Positions 48,421 through 59,998 of a stretch of DNA of 64,000 nt are shown piece after piece. Both the position numbers and the translations under genes were made by a program. Each line of letters starts with the position of its first letter. The stretch's first letter is position 1. Where the stretch lies: the NCBI GenBank assembly GCA_029204225.1, contig CM055099.1, positions 61,721,753 to 61,785,752 of the forward strand. Reading direction: 5' to 3'. The notes under the pieces were generated by a model. That model made no database searches and had not been told where the DNA came from. It saw only the letters and a list, made by a program, of their open reading frames with translations. This DNA is from Diphasiastrum complanatum. Its lineage: Eukaryota; Streptophyta; Lycopodiopsida; Lycopodiales; Lycopodiaceae.

Positions 48421-51207
48421 CTATATTAGCTTAGAGCTCAAAGTAATGCTATTCATGCTTATTTCTTATAAGCGGAAGTGCATCAGATAGAGTTTTCTAT
48501 CCGCAATTGTTTTGTGCTCTCATCATCTGGTTGTACATTCTACTTACTAAATTATTCTATCGTCTTATTGCGTTCAGTATCATGTTAGAATGTATTCTTC
48601 TCTATGATTATTAGTAATTGATAAATCTCTTATTGTTTTGTCTGATTTATTCAATACTTCATTGTTTGGCTACAAAATCACTTTAGTGCTAACGATTTCA
48701 AAGTTGGTTGCTAAAATATTGAACGTGACTTCTGTCATTATGCTTTGTTCAATATTGATAGGCGTAGTCATGGATTAGTAAAGAAGTCTAAGTCCTATTG
48801 CACTTGATAAGTCACTTACAGTCTTCAACTTGTCGAACTAACTCACTTCACCTCCCTCTTTCCAACAATATGGTTCCCATGGATCCAGTATCTCTGGTTT
48901 CTTGATTCTGTTTCATTTTCGAGATCAGCACCCTTAAGTTTGGTGATGCTAGCCAGCTATCTTTTCATTGGCTAGGTATCTGTGATAGCAAGCGCACCAA
49001 TGTTGGTGGATATTCTCCATTGCTTCAATCTTCCATATCTACAAATAGCCATCTTGTGCTCTTACTTTGGCATTTTTCCAACATATCATGACAATATGCC
49101 CATTTTTCAGTCCCATGCACAAGTGAAAATGCAGATGCAATATTTCAGAGTTATGGAAATGGATGTATTGAAGTAACTGCATTGTAGTTCGATCCTTGTG
49201 ACGCAGTTGGATAATGCTCAAGTATTCTTATGTCAGGAAAATTCTAAGTCACTCGCAATTTGTGAATGATATTTCTCTCGACGGTAGGCCTATGCCACTT
49301 CATGGACGTGCAAAAGAAAGATATATGACAATATATCACCTAACGTTTTCTCATTAGATTAGATCTATTGCTCTCAAAAGTAGGGAGGATACTCACCCTT
49401 ATGATCAGATAATTCAATCTATCTCTTGGGTATACATAAGAAAACTGTGTCAACGCTTTGGCTAACTCTCTCTCAACTACATCAAGACCCTTGATCATGG
49501 TAATAGGCATGATCATGTTATCTAGATATGCACATTCAAGCAGTAATGCCTTGATGGCTTCCTCTCTTGATAATGGATAATGTAGACACACCAATCGTAG
49601 GAGAATTTGTGACAGATAGTTCAACATTTAAACAATATGAGATTTGTGCAACAAAGATTTTGTTTCTTTCTGGATATAAGATTCAACTTAACGTGTGATT
49701 TACAAAATGTCAAGTCTTTCAACTCTCAAATCCATTCTAACCGCTAGACAATTGTCGGAGTGAGATAGATCCAATACTACCACGTGCTCAATGTGAGAGA
49801 TTTCAACAAGTTTAGTCATATTTTGGTAAATTGTCAATTGAGGCCAAAACTCATTTTAGACTTAGAGATAAAATTTTTAAAGTTATATTAGTTCAAAATA
49901 CATTCAACAAACACTTTTTGAAAGTGTGGGAAAGTTGGTAGTTAAGTTTGAGAGAGATTCAAATTCGAACTTTGGGTACATTGAATCTAGACCCAAATAT
50001 AGTAGGGCTTACATTTTGGAGGGAAAGCCAAGTGGCCAAATAGGGTTTAATCCTGCTATATATTGATGTAACTCGTGGAGAGGCACATATTCTCTCTTAT
50101 CTCTCTCATTTCATCATTATACATGGTCCTGTTTGGGTTCTACTACTCATTGGTGCACTCTCTTGATGATATCTTGCAATCGTGTGTGTAGAATGCTCAT
50201 TTATTGCTATTTTTGGTTCCACACGAGTGAAATACAGTAGGGTATTGTAATTGTATGGACAACAACTACATTTTGTGTTTTGATTCATGTTTGATCAGTA
50301 TCTCTTAAAGTTTCATCTCATTTTGTGTGTAGATGCTGATTTTTCTACATTGGCAGGATTGTTGGTTTGCTCCTTTTTGTAACCAAAGATCAGGTGCGTT
50401 CATTTGTCGACATTCAAGAGAGTGCTTTGTGCATTGGAAGATGTTGAAAGAAGAAGGTCAAGTCATTGCAACATGGCTACAAGTGGTGGATTCATGTTGG
50501 AAGGCAATGATAGGCTTACCTCAATCAACTATTCTACTTGGAAGGTGAGGATGGAGTCCTTATTGGAGATGAATGAGTTGATGGAGATTGTTGCAGGTGT
50601 GGAAGAGAGGCCTCAAGCACCTCAAGATCAAATGAGGTAAGACAAGAGAGCAAAGAAAGCTCTACACATGATTAAGATTGTGGGGTCGAAGATCTTTCGT
50701 AGTATAACCTTCCGCCTGTCAACAAAGGTTAGATCACTGGATAGGTGCCTAACTATGCATAGATGCTACTTCTAGTTAATTTCCTACTTTCTCCCTTAAC
50801 TCTACTCACCACTATACTACTCCTCTACACTAACATTCATCATAGTTTTGGTTGAAGGGAAGGGATGGAGAAGAAGAGATTGAGAAGAGAAGAGAAAGAG
50901 AGAGAAAGAGAGTGAGGGTGGAGGTTAGCTCAATTGCTCCTTATGCTTGCTAATGAAAAAACATTAACTATGGCAAACAATAAAACATGGAAATAGAAAG
51001 CAATAGAAAACACAACTAAGAGCAATAGCAAGTAGTGAATAGCAAATGAGGATGCTTCTCTTCAAAAAATGGTAGAGTTTCCTCCTTCTCATTAAGCATC
51101 AAAATAGTGTACAAATGGTGTCTTTTTATAAAATGGGGAAGGCCCTTGCCCCTCAATCTTATTGGCTAATATTCACATTGATCCTAACCATTCATCTTGG
51201 ACCCAAC
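48421..51207 (+). repeat. Tandem duplication, copy B
   Basis: Second copy of the block. It has about 105 bp (near 48776-48880) that copy A lacks, bounded by CATGGA in both directions. The divergence from copy A is a few percent by eye. Confidence 0.9.
49340..49627 (-). other. Unrecognised frame in duplication copy B
   Basis: Same frame as 46189-46467, with three extra codons and several substitutions. No domain was recognised. Confidence 0.3.
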
Positions 51208-51475
51208 TTGATCCAAGGGTTCACAAAAAGTACATTAGAAATCACAAGATTCAGGTGAGTGGACCCAACTCTAAAAAGTGATCTCTAAGTTTAAAAATGA
51301 CATTGGGCCTCTAGTTTTATTTTAATTACAAGGCCCAAGTCAAGTTTATTTTATTTACAACTTCAATTGCGTGCTCATTGGGCCATGGGCTTATACACGC
51401 AGGATGCCATGCCCTCGCAACACATTTTATTGGAGGATTTTATTTATTTACACTTTGTTGGGAATACTCCCAACA
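50679..51475 (-). mobile_element. Solo Gypsy-type LTR in Copia F (copy B)
   Basis: 797 bp, TG...CA, flanked by AAGAT on both sides (50674-50678 and 51476-51480). It interrupts the Copia gag, which resumes directly after it. It matches 47488-48035 but has about 260 bp more at its right end. That end carries a short inverted repeat TGTTGGGA / TCCCAACA at 51457-51475. It is a solo LTR. Confidence 0.9.
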
Positions 51476-52384
51476 AAGATGAATGTTAACAATGAACTTC
51501 TCAAGGAGATTGGTAAGTGCACATCATCTTTGGATGCTTGGAAAGCTTTGAAGAAGCTTTATGAATCCAAGTCTACATCAAGAGTGCTTACTCTTAGGAG
51601 GCAAATCTTTCAAAGTTTTCAAAAGAAGGAAGAGAGTAATCATGCTTTTGTTTTGAGGGTTAAAGCATTCAATGATGAGTTAGCATGTATTGATGAAAAC
51701 ATTAAGGAGGTAGAACTTGTTCAAGTTATACTTGGCTTGTTGGATGATCATGCTAATCTTAATGGCTTGTTGGATGATCAAAGCTTTGCTATTCAAAAGA
51801 CTTTGCCAAGTATTGTGGATTTGCAAGAGATTTTGGTAAATGAGGAGTATAGACTTCAATCAAAAGGAGGTGAATCTACATCAACATCTCAGTATGAAGA
51901 GGAGGCTATGTCCATCAATAGCAAGTTCAAGGGCAAAGGCAAAGGGAAGTGGTCTAAAGGGCAAGATCAAGGTGGGACTTCTTCTTTTGGCAAAAAGAAA
52001 GATAAGTCTAAGTTAAAATGCTTTTATTGTGGAATCAAAGGGCATTTTGCAAATGAATGTTTGAAGAAGAAGGTAGCAAGCAAATCAACTTTACTACTAA
52101 TGATGAGGATCTAGGTGGTGGTGATTCTCTTTTGATGTGTTCTTCAAGTCTATTATCAAGTGAAGGTGACAAAGATTCATGGTGGATTGATAGTGGAGCT
52201 AGTTCACACATGACTAGTCACAAGAAGTTCTTTACTTCTTTGGTTTCTTATGATGGGGCCAAGAAAGCAATTCACAGGCCAATGGTGGTGAGTGTGTGAT
52301 TGAAGGTATTGGTCCAATTCCTATTTGTCTCTCTACTAATAGGAAAGCAAGACTTGATGGTGTCCTTTATATTCCTTCACTTTC

Positions 52385-52860
52385 AAAGCGAACTGACCCA
52401 GACAGCCTCCATCCAGATTTATGGATGATTTAGTCTGCTACTTTGTGCAAGAACTCAACACTATTTTAGAGGCAAAGTCAACCATTAATGTTGACCAGTG
52501 CAACCAAATTTGCATTTCTAAATGAGAATGGTTTCTATCCAAACTCAGTAGACTCGAATATTCACTTCAAGTCTGTATCAAATTTCTTCATTAACACTCT
52601 TTATGTAGATGACACTATACTATTCAGTAACAATCTGAAACTGATAAAGGATCTGAAATGCATGCTAGCACTGGAGTACAAAAGACTGATATGGTTCCAG
52701 CCCACTAGAGACTCGGAATCCAAAAATCGACCCAGCAAGACAAATATCTCAAAAGCAGATTACTTCACAAGGGCTCTGTCAAAGGAGCACCATCTCAGAT
52801 TCAACGACATGTTAAATTTGAAGATCAAAGCTTTCCATGATCCACATTTCCATTGCTAGG
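52385..52860 (+). mobile_element. Copia fragment, reverse transcriptase and 3' end
   Basis: Related to the 1590-4016 element: CAGACAGCCTCCATCCAG-type sequence at 52401, then TLYVDDTILFSNN (reverse transcriptase) near 52600 and a C-terminal stretch ending at 52859. It is broken and joined to Copia F on the left. Confidence 0.75.
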
Positions 52861-53650
52861 TCTCATGTGCCTTGTCTACATGAATCCATGCTCATTTTCC
52901 ATTGCTTTGTACTCTTCCTTTCATTCCTAATGTAATTCTATGGAGATCCTTGTGTTTCTAGCTTTCTACGGATATGCTATCTTGGATGCTTTGCATTTCT
53001 CTTGCTCTTAGCTTTACTTCCATTATAATTGCTATTAGCTTAGATTTGCACATGAAATTCTTTGTATCAGAGCCTTAGATCCATGATTCATGATGATTCT
53101 ATGTGAATTTCATTAGATTTGATGAGATTCTTGCTACTGTAGCTTTCTTTTTGTTATTGCAATTTTTCCAAAAGCTGTCAAAATAGGTGATTAGAATTTG
53201 CCTCTCACTTTGTTTGAAATTTTCATATTTATTTGAGTTTATTATCCTAGTTTCTTAACATAATATTTTAGAGCATTTCTTACATTTAATCTGATCCATA
53301 TGGCAGGTCATTTGGATTAGTATTCAAAAAGTTATGACAAATCTTGATTCCTAGCTCTAGTTTTACTAAGTTTCTTTTTTCAAAATTTTCAGGCCTATTT
53401 TGTTGCTAATTTGACCTATCAAATCACCTTCAATCATGATCTGATCCTATAGCCTAATAGAGCTTGTTGTTAGCTTTTCAAACATATGGAGTTTTTGAGA
53501 TTTGGATCAACATTGAGAGAGTTACGATCAATTTAGTGGAGGTGGGTCAAATTTGCCAGAATTCTGGAAATCCTCTTCGATTTTTTTTTCAAGTGAGAGA
53601 GAAGCACTCGCACACTTTTTCAAGGCCATACTATTTAAAATCATGCTTAC
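52861..53650 (+). other. LTR- or leader-like AT-rich stretch
   Basis: A primer-site-like TTGTATCAGAGCC lies at 53062-53074, so 52861-53061 could be the 3' end of an LTR and the rest an untranslated leader. No coding was recognised. Confidence 0.4.
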
Positions 53651-54204
53651 GACTCCCCTAGCCCAACAGTGATGTTAGAAAGAAATGGTCTATTAGACTT
53701 TCGTGAAGCATTCATACAAGTCCTAAGAAGCAGTATGGGCTATTTATTACTAGTCCTATTTCTCATGCCTACTATTTTTGGAGACTTTCTAAAACTAGAA
53801 AGTCTATTGCTCGCCATTTTTTTGGTGTTTGTTATTTTAAGAACTTTTCAAAAATAGAAAGTCCATTTTCATCTTTTTGCATTTACTATTTATAAAAAAA
53901 AATTCCCGCCACTTTTCACCCCCCCCCTATATCATTCATGGCCTATTCTTCGTGACTCCCCCCCCCCCCAAATATCTCCATCCCTATTCTTCGCCAATCC
54001 TATTATTTGCCACTTTTTGCTTCCCTATTTTCTAGCCTACCCTACTCCCTCTTTGTGCCCCTTGCTCCGCGTCCTACCCCTCCCTCATTTCTCGGGGACC
54101 CTTTTTTCCCAGGCGCCCTCATTCCTCGGGCACACCCCTCATGGCGACCTATGCCTACCCTCCCTCTCCTACGCAGCGCCCCTCTCTTTCTCTTTTCATT
54201 TTTC

Positions 54205-54208
<4 letters not shown>
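53651..54208 (+). other. Low-complexity pyrimidine-rich region
   Basis: C-runs near 53918-53925 and 53959-53968, then C/T-rich sequence leading into the (TC)n tract. Long open frames here come from composition and are not genes. Confidence 0.6.

Positions 54209-54289
<81 letters not shown>
54209..54289 (+). repeat. (TC)n microsatellite
   Basis: About 81 bp of uninterrupted CT dinucleotide. Open frames encoding Ser-Leu or Arg-Glu runs across it are artefacts. Confidence 0.97.
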
Positions 54290-54291
<2 letters not shown>

Positions 54292-54391
54292 GAGCGACCC
54301 CGCGGCGCCCAACAGACCTCGCTCCTAGGAATATTCCATAGAGAAGATTCCCTATTGGTATTCCCATAAATTTCCCTGGCATTCCATCTCC

Positions 54392-55180
54392 TCGGTAATA
54401 AATGCAAGTAAACCCCTCTTAAAGAAAGTAGAGTGAGCCACCTTTTGATGGTGACCACTAGTGGAGAGCATTTGAAATGCGGAAATTCTACTAGGATGCC
54501 ACCTAAGAAGCTCTCTTGCTTATTTAAGAGACTCCCTCTTTGTGTAGAGGAGCTTTTTGCATTGTATCTACTCCATGCTTAATAAGAAGATTTCCTGAGT
54601 TTGATGCTACACTAAGCTCCTTGATCATGATGGTTTTTTTGAGTGATGCCCCTATGATCATGCCCTTCCATTCATGTTGTGTGTGGTTGTGGATTTAGAG
54701 TGGATTAGTTTTCTTGCTTTCCTAGTTGTGGATTACATTTCATGTTTTCTTGTGGATTAATGTAGGAGCCAACATTCAAGTAAACTAAATAGGCTGGATT
54801 TGTGGCGTAGTTACTTCTAAATGTTGTAGATTAGTTCTTGTTTCTTGTTTTGTCAATTTATGCAAGTGTAGTAGTGCTTAGGATCTGATTTCAGTTCATT
54901 TTGTAGCAAAGTAGAAGTAGATTTCTTAGTTGTTCACCTAAACTGTATGCTGATCATTTGGTTGAACGTTTTGGTTACATGATGGATTGATTGCATGTGA
55001 CACGGTTCAAGAGAGACCCATCCAGATGTCCTCTGACAGGCAGGACAAAACTATACTACAACGTCAATCTGTTTCCTTTTGCCTAATCTGGGCCTTTAAA
55101 CAAGAACGAATAACTGTAAGCTAAGCCCACCGTCTATGCTGATAGGCAGAAGAAGTAAGCAAAAGAAGAGTCAATAGCCT
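54392..55180 (+). repeat. Copy of element R
   Basis: Matches about 27042-27955 with gaps, for example AAAGAAAGTAGAGTGAGCCACC and the GGCAGAAGAAGTAAGCAAAAG end. It abuts an inverted Copia E-type LTR at 55190. Confidence 0.85.
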
Positions 55181-55189
55181 ATCAATTTC

Positions 55190-57116
55190 GAACAAGACAA
55201 TAGTGATAGAAATCAAGTTCAATCTCATTCTAACTAACTTTGATATCATTAGTACTACAGTGACTACATAGCCAAACATTAAAGCATTGAATTATCAGAC
55301 AAATAATCAGTCGCGAAGAACTACAGAAATGCATACACTCTTAGACGAACCTGAACGCAATAAGAAGATAGTATTGATTCAGTATGAAAGAGAAACAGAA
55401 GTAAATGAGCACAACAAGTTGTGGATCGAAGTCGCTACTCTAAACTATCTTTGAACGGCATCTGCTCCTTCTCTTGAATTGTTTGAGGACACTGGTCCTT
55501 TGACAATTTGAGATTTGGTTCCATTGGTGAACATCAATTTTTTTTTCAAAAAACAACATCCATACCAATAGAAAGCTCTTTTCATACTGAGTTTTCCCTT
55601 GACTTCCTAAAAAAACCCAGAAAATTCCAAAAACATTAAAAACCCTAAAAAGCCTTCAATACTAGAAACTCATACCCCAGTACCCAATGGACCAGCATAC
55701 AGATCCTAAAATCCCAGACGATTATCCATATGAGGTAAGGTCCCCTACAGTTGAACAAATCAGACGTCATAGATTCTACCAAATGTGGTCCCAACCCTAC
55801 GAGCCATCCACAAACCCATTTGAGGGACAAGAACCTGATAGAGCCGAGTCCTCATGAGCCAGAACCCATGTTCATGGTGTTGAAACATCCCATGTTGTTG
55901 ACATATAGAGCATGAGACGAAGAGGTATACGAAGTGTCTTGACTTCTTTGATTATCTTCTTGCAGCAACATAGTGATAACTCTGGTAAGAGTTAAATCTG
56001 AGTGTGTCGTGATGATCATCACCCAGTTCTCATATGTAGAGGGCAAGCTTGAAAGCAATGTTATAATTGCGTCTTGATCGCCTATGACTGATCTGACAGC
56101 AGCCATCTGTTGCAAGAGATTCTTAAATTGGTTAATATGATTCTGAAGAGAATCATTATTCGATATCTTGAGTGTGAAGAATTTCCTTTGAAGATGTAAT
56201 TTGATAGTTATGTGTCTCACATCATATAGTGAGCTCAAGATGTCCCAAACTTCTTTTGAAGTTTTAGCCTCAGCTACGTGGCCAATATGAGTATCTGATA
56301 TATTGAGGATAATAAGCGCGAAAGCTTTACCATCCTTCAATTTCCATTTTGAGTCATATGTGTCATCTTCAGGCTTTCAATACCTGTAACAACATCTCAG
56401 AACTCGTTGGCGATTATCAAGGTGTTCATCTTAAATTTTCATAAATGATAATTGGATCCATTCAGCTTGTCTGCGATAAGACCGACTTTACTTTGAGAAT
56501 CCATCTGGAACTCTAGATAATTCAATTATCGTTAAGGGAAAGATACATTGATTTGAAAATCAATTCTCTGATACCAAAACAAATTGATTCGAACTAAAGA
56601 ATAATTTATACCGAAACAAATTGATTCTGAAACAAATTGATTCGAACTAAAGAATATCAAGTATAAGAGCTTGTGCTCTGATATAGTATTAGGCCTTCAA
56701 GAATCAGCGCTCTGATACTAAAGAACTGAGCTAGAATGGTCAAGAGTGTTCAAGCTCGCAGGCTTAAGAGAGAGCTAACATTCAATACTTGATCTCTAAT
56801 TGATCTAAAATTAATCTGATCTTCATATGTTGAAGTATGAATAGGTATTTATACTAAGCAATTAGGTCGTCAAAAGCGACTACCAGTTGGCTGGTCTGCT
56901 GGCATTCATCCAGTGCTTCTCAGAAGTTACTTGCTGATAAGCGGTGACATTTGGCCATAAATAGTCATGTCTGCATAAATGAACGTAACTGTCACTCTGC
57001 AGAAATAAACGTAAACTGCCACAGGCGAAAAATGCGAAAAATACAACTGTGTCGCAAAATCCCATTTCCCGAATATTGGGGTAGCCCCACACTTTGCGAA
57101 AGTCATTCTCTTAACA
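55190..57116 (-). mobile_element. Copia relic E: LTR, leader, gag
   Basis: A 5' LTR lies at about 56577-57116 (minus strand begins TGTTAAGAG; TATA-type TAGTATAAATACC near 56857). A primer-binding site follows at about 56564-56576 (TGGTATCAGAGAA). Gag runs minus-strand from about 56500 to 55852 (GHVAEAKTSKEVWDILSSLYD; LSSLPSTYENWVMI), like the gag of the 10670 element. A partial LTR-like stretch lies at 55190-55450. Protease through RNase H were not found. It is broken. Confidence 0.75.
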
Positions 57117-57382
57117 TTTGAGGCACTTCGAAAAATGCGACTCTGTATTTTTACTCGTAATTCCTGACAGCCGAATGAAGAAACATTTTATTTCTTAAGC
57201 TAAAAGATTCATCCATGTGTGAAACATAAATGAGTGCAAAATCATGCTTGAAAAAAAAAACAAACTTGAGAAGGGGTCTTATGGGCTAGAAAATAAAAAA
57301 ATTTACGCAAAAGGTTTGAAAAAGGGTTGAATGGTGAATAATAAGTTGAAGGGCATAGTTTTTGCAAACAGAAGAAACCGTT

Positions 57383-57460
57383 CAAAAGTTTTCTAACCTA
57401 TGCTCAACATAGGTTAGAAAACTTTTGCAATTTTTTTGCTATGCTGAGCATAGCAAAAAA
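57383..57460. repeat. Two adjacent perfect hairpins
   Basis: Hairpin 1: 57383-57402 pairs exactly with 57408-57427 (20 bp, loop CTCAA). Hairpin 2: 57432-57443 pairs with 57449-57460 (12 bp, loop CTGAG). Both have the form CTATG-loop-CATAG, so one may be a diverged copy of the other. There is no coding. Confidence 0.9.
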
Positions 57461-58382
57461 GTTTTGGAGTTTGCTATCTTCTATCACCACTCTTGATTTT
57501 TCTCTGAAATTCGATTCTGAAAATGAGAATATGGTAAAGAGATCTTGTTGAGAGTGGATAAGAGGATGTTGTGGACATGAAATACAAATTCTCATTACTG
57601 AAACTTGCCATTGACAGTTTCCACAGAGTTGGTGCTGCTTTTGCTTGTGATGGATCGTCTTGACCCGCTGCTGATTGTGAGAGGTATTCGACTATCCCAG
57701 AATATTGGTTTTGCTCTCACCGTTGTAAAATATATTTTGAAAGATCAAGATATCGAATAAGAGAAAGTGAAAGGAGATAGACCCTAGCTAGGGTTTGATA
57801 GGCTTTGGTTGTTTTTTGTTTTCTAGTATTGATCTCTAGCAGCGTGAACGACATGATAGAGAGAGGTGGCATGAAATAGAGATAGATCAACCACCCATTT
57901 GGATCTGCAAATGCCAGCATCATAGCCCGCAATACATAGCACTCACACATTGGCGAACTTTTTGTTTGCAACAGAACATTGTATATTGGAAGTTCTAAAT
58001 AGGTCGTGCTCTAAATCCATCACAAACACAACTTTTTTGAGGTCATCGGCAATCATATCGTGCTCTGAGTAGGCTGACTACCTGGCGGATTTGAAAGCCA
58101 GTATTATTTTATTGAATTGCAATATTGTAGTTCCGGAAGTTTTGCATGAAGAAGATGGAGGGCAAGATGCAAAGATAGGCAAAAAATTTAAGTTTGCTTC
58201 CTAAGGACACAACATTTGTGGCTTGAAAAACCAGGAAATGCTCATCATAGTGCCCATCGGACTAGTAATATTTTTAATTGGATTTGTCTTTGTATTCATT
58301 AAAAAGCCTCATATTTTCAAAGAGTTGAAATTTCGCCCTTCAAAAACTCATACTTAAAATAGCCAAGTACTAGTTGACAATT

Positions 58383-58386
<4 letters not shown>
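57461..58386. other. Non-coding stretch, possibly LTR-derived
   Basis: No gene recognised. At 58351-58377 the minus strand reads TGTCAACTAGTACTTGGC, the same word that seems to open the C-type LTR at 33570, so a decayed related LTR in reverse orientation is possible. Confidence 0.35.

Positions 58387-58430
<44 letters not shown>
58387..58430 (+). repeat. (TG)n microsatellite
   Basis: 44 bp of uninterrupted TG. Confidence 0.96.
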
Positions 58431-58431
<1 letters not shown>

Positions 58432-59998
58432 TGCACTATCATACAATCAATATTGTATAAATTTTCTTTGTATAGATCCTTGCATACTGCATGTATACAT
58501 TTGTGATTTTGATGATGTTGATCACTGATGGATTTTTTTGTGTGATTGTCGTAGCTATCATCTTTTGATGTGAACATATATTATAATTTTATGTTTTTCT
58601 TTCAATAGAACAAGTTTCAAAAGCTAGCCCTATCCCAAACAAGGGTGTCCATCCAATTATTTGTTGTTAAGGCAAAATCTTACTGTGCATGATGCATATA
58701 GATAACTTCCATATGTTGCCACTCTTTATCGTCATTAAGCTTCAACTTCAACTGTGCTGCATGTGATATGTGGTGCCTTAAGAGGTGATGCATCAGTTGG
58801 AGGTTGCACGTGGTACCTCAATGGACACATGGCACTAGAGAACAAGCAGGTAGATGTACCTACATATAGAGGCAAATTGATCATTGTACTCTTTCTTACA
58901 TTTCGTTTTTAACAAAAGAAAATACTCACTTGTGACGAATTTATATGCTCTATTGCTACACTCAATAAATATACTACCTTATGGAGGTATAGAGCCAGAA
59001 AAAGCATTTTAGAGCTGTATTCAACAAAAAAATATGATGTAGAATGCATACTCCATGAACAAACAAGTGATATTAGCCGTGCCTCCAATTCCAAGCACAG
59101 GATTGAAAATGTCTATCCATCTACCCTCTGCACAAGGCCTCCATGTAGAATTGAAGATTAAAATCTTGAATGCTATGAACAATTCAAGAGATTACCCTTG
59201 CTTTTGAAACATGAAGTGAGACTTAGGAGCATTGCAGCTTTATTAATAACAGCCAAGTCACACTACTAATTGAGTACTCAAATCAAGGAAATTTCTGAAG
59301 CTTCAGTCGTTCTGCATTCAATGAAATCATTGTAGCATATCAAGTGCACTATGGAAAGGACTCTTTGTCAGCATCATAAATTTCATAATCTTCTGGCATG
59401 GCTAAGTAGAATTCCAGGCAAAATGAATTAAGTTTTTCCTTGCAAGTAATGAAATAATTGCAGTGCTTCCAGAAACCAATGCCTTCTGCAACAAAAGCAG
59501 TAGCCGTCTTTAAATATAGAAGGAATTATGCAGTCACTGCTGCATGTATAAAAAAATTTCAATCAGATTTTGGCAAATCAATGCCGCAAAGGTATCATGA
59601 AGATCTGAAAATGCACCAAACAGACCTGTTTGGTCATTTTACAGACTCCAAACCCTTGCAGAGACTTGTCATTCTTCGTACGATGGATAACTTCTCAGTG
59701 CTTCACATGTATACTAGCATACGTACGAATTCTGCTACACCCCCCACAACTATTTTCATGAAGAATGTTTTGTGCAAGTGGAACATGCTTGTTTTGTATC
59801 AAAACTATCTTATAATATACACTGCAAAGGTACAATAAAGAACATTCCAGAAGCTAATAATCAGGCACGCATGCTATTCCCCAAGGAAGGTCTGGAGTTA
59901 ACACAAGAAAATGCATCACCATGCAAAACACAGCCTGAGCTTATCTTGTTTAAGCTTGGATTCTTCAGTTTAGGTAAGGCCCTTTTAACACTTGTCAA
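58431..59998. other. 3' flank of the acyltransferase gene
   Basis: No second gene recognised. The right part should hold the 3' untranslated region of the minus-strand acyltransferase. A plus-strand frame at 59458-59838 has no motifs and is taken as chance. Confidence 0.4.

Larger units (their letters stand above)
47280..52384 (+). mobile_element. Copia relic F, gag to protease
   Basis: The gag start (GGFMLEGNDRLTSINYSTWK) is seen twice, near 47290 and 50475, because of the tandem duplication. In copy B it continues, after a Gypsy-type LTR, at 51476 (MNVNNELLKEIGKCTSS). A CCHC knuckle follows (CFYCGIKGHFANEC near 52020), then protease (WWIDSGASSHMTS near 52190). It fades at about 52384, where a different Copia fragment joins. 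Its own LTRs are not certain. It is broken, with several breaks. The coding resembles the young 4412-10561 Copia. Confidence 0.8.

Noticed and set aside
54017-54458. Open frames of 100-138 codons on both strands around the (TC)n tract
   Set aside because: The translation is Ser-Leu or Arg-Glu dipeptide repeats from the microsatellite; no gene signal.
59458-59838. 126-codon plus-strand frame near the acyltransferase
   Set aside because: No motif; it lies in the expected 3' flank of the minus-strand gene and fits chance.
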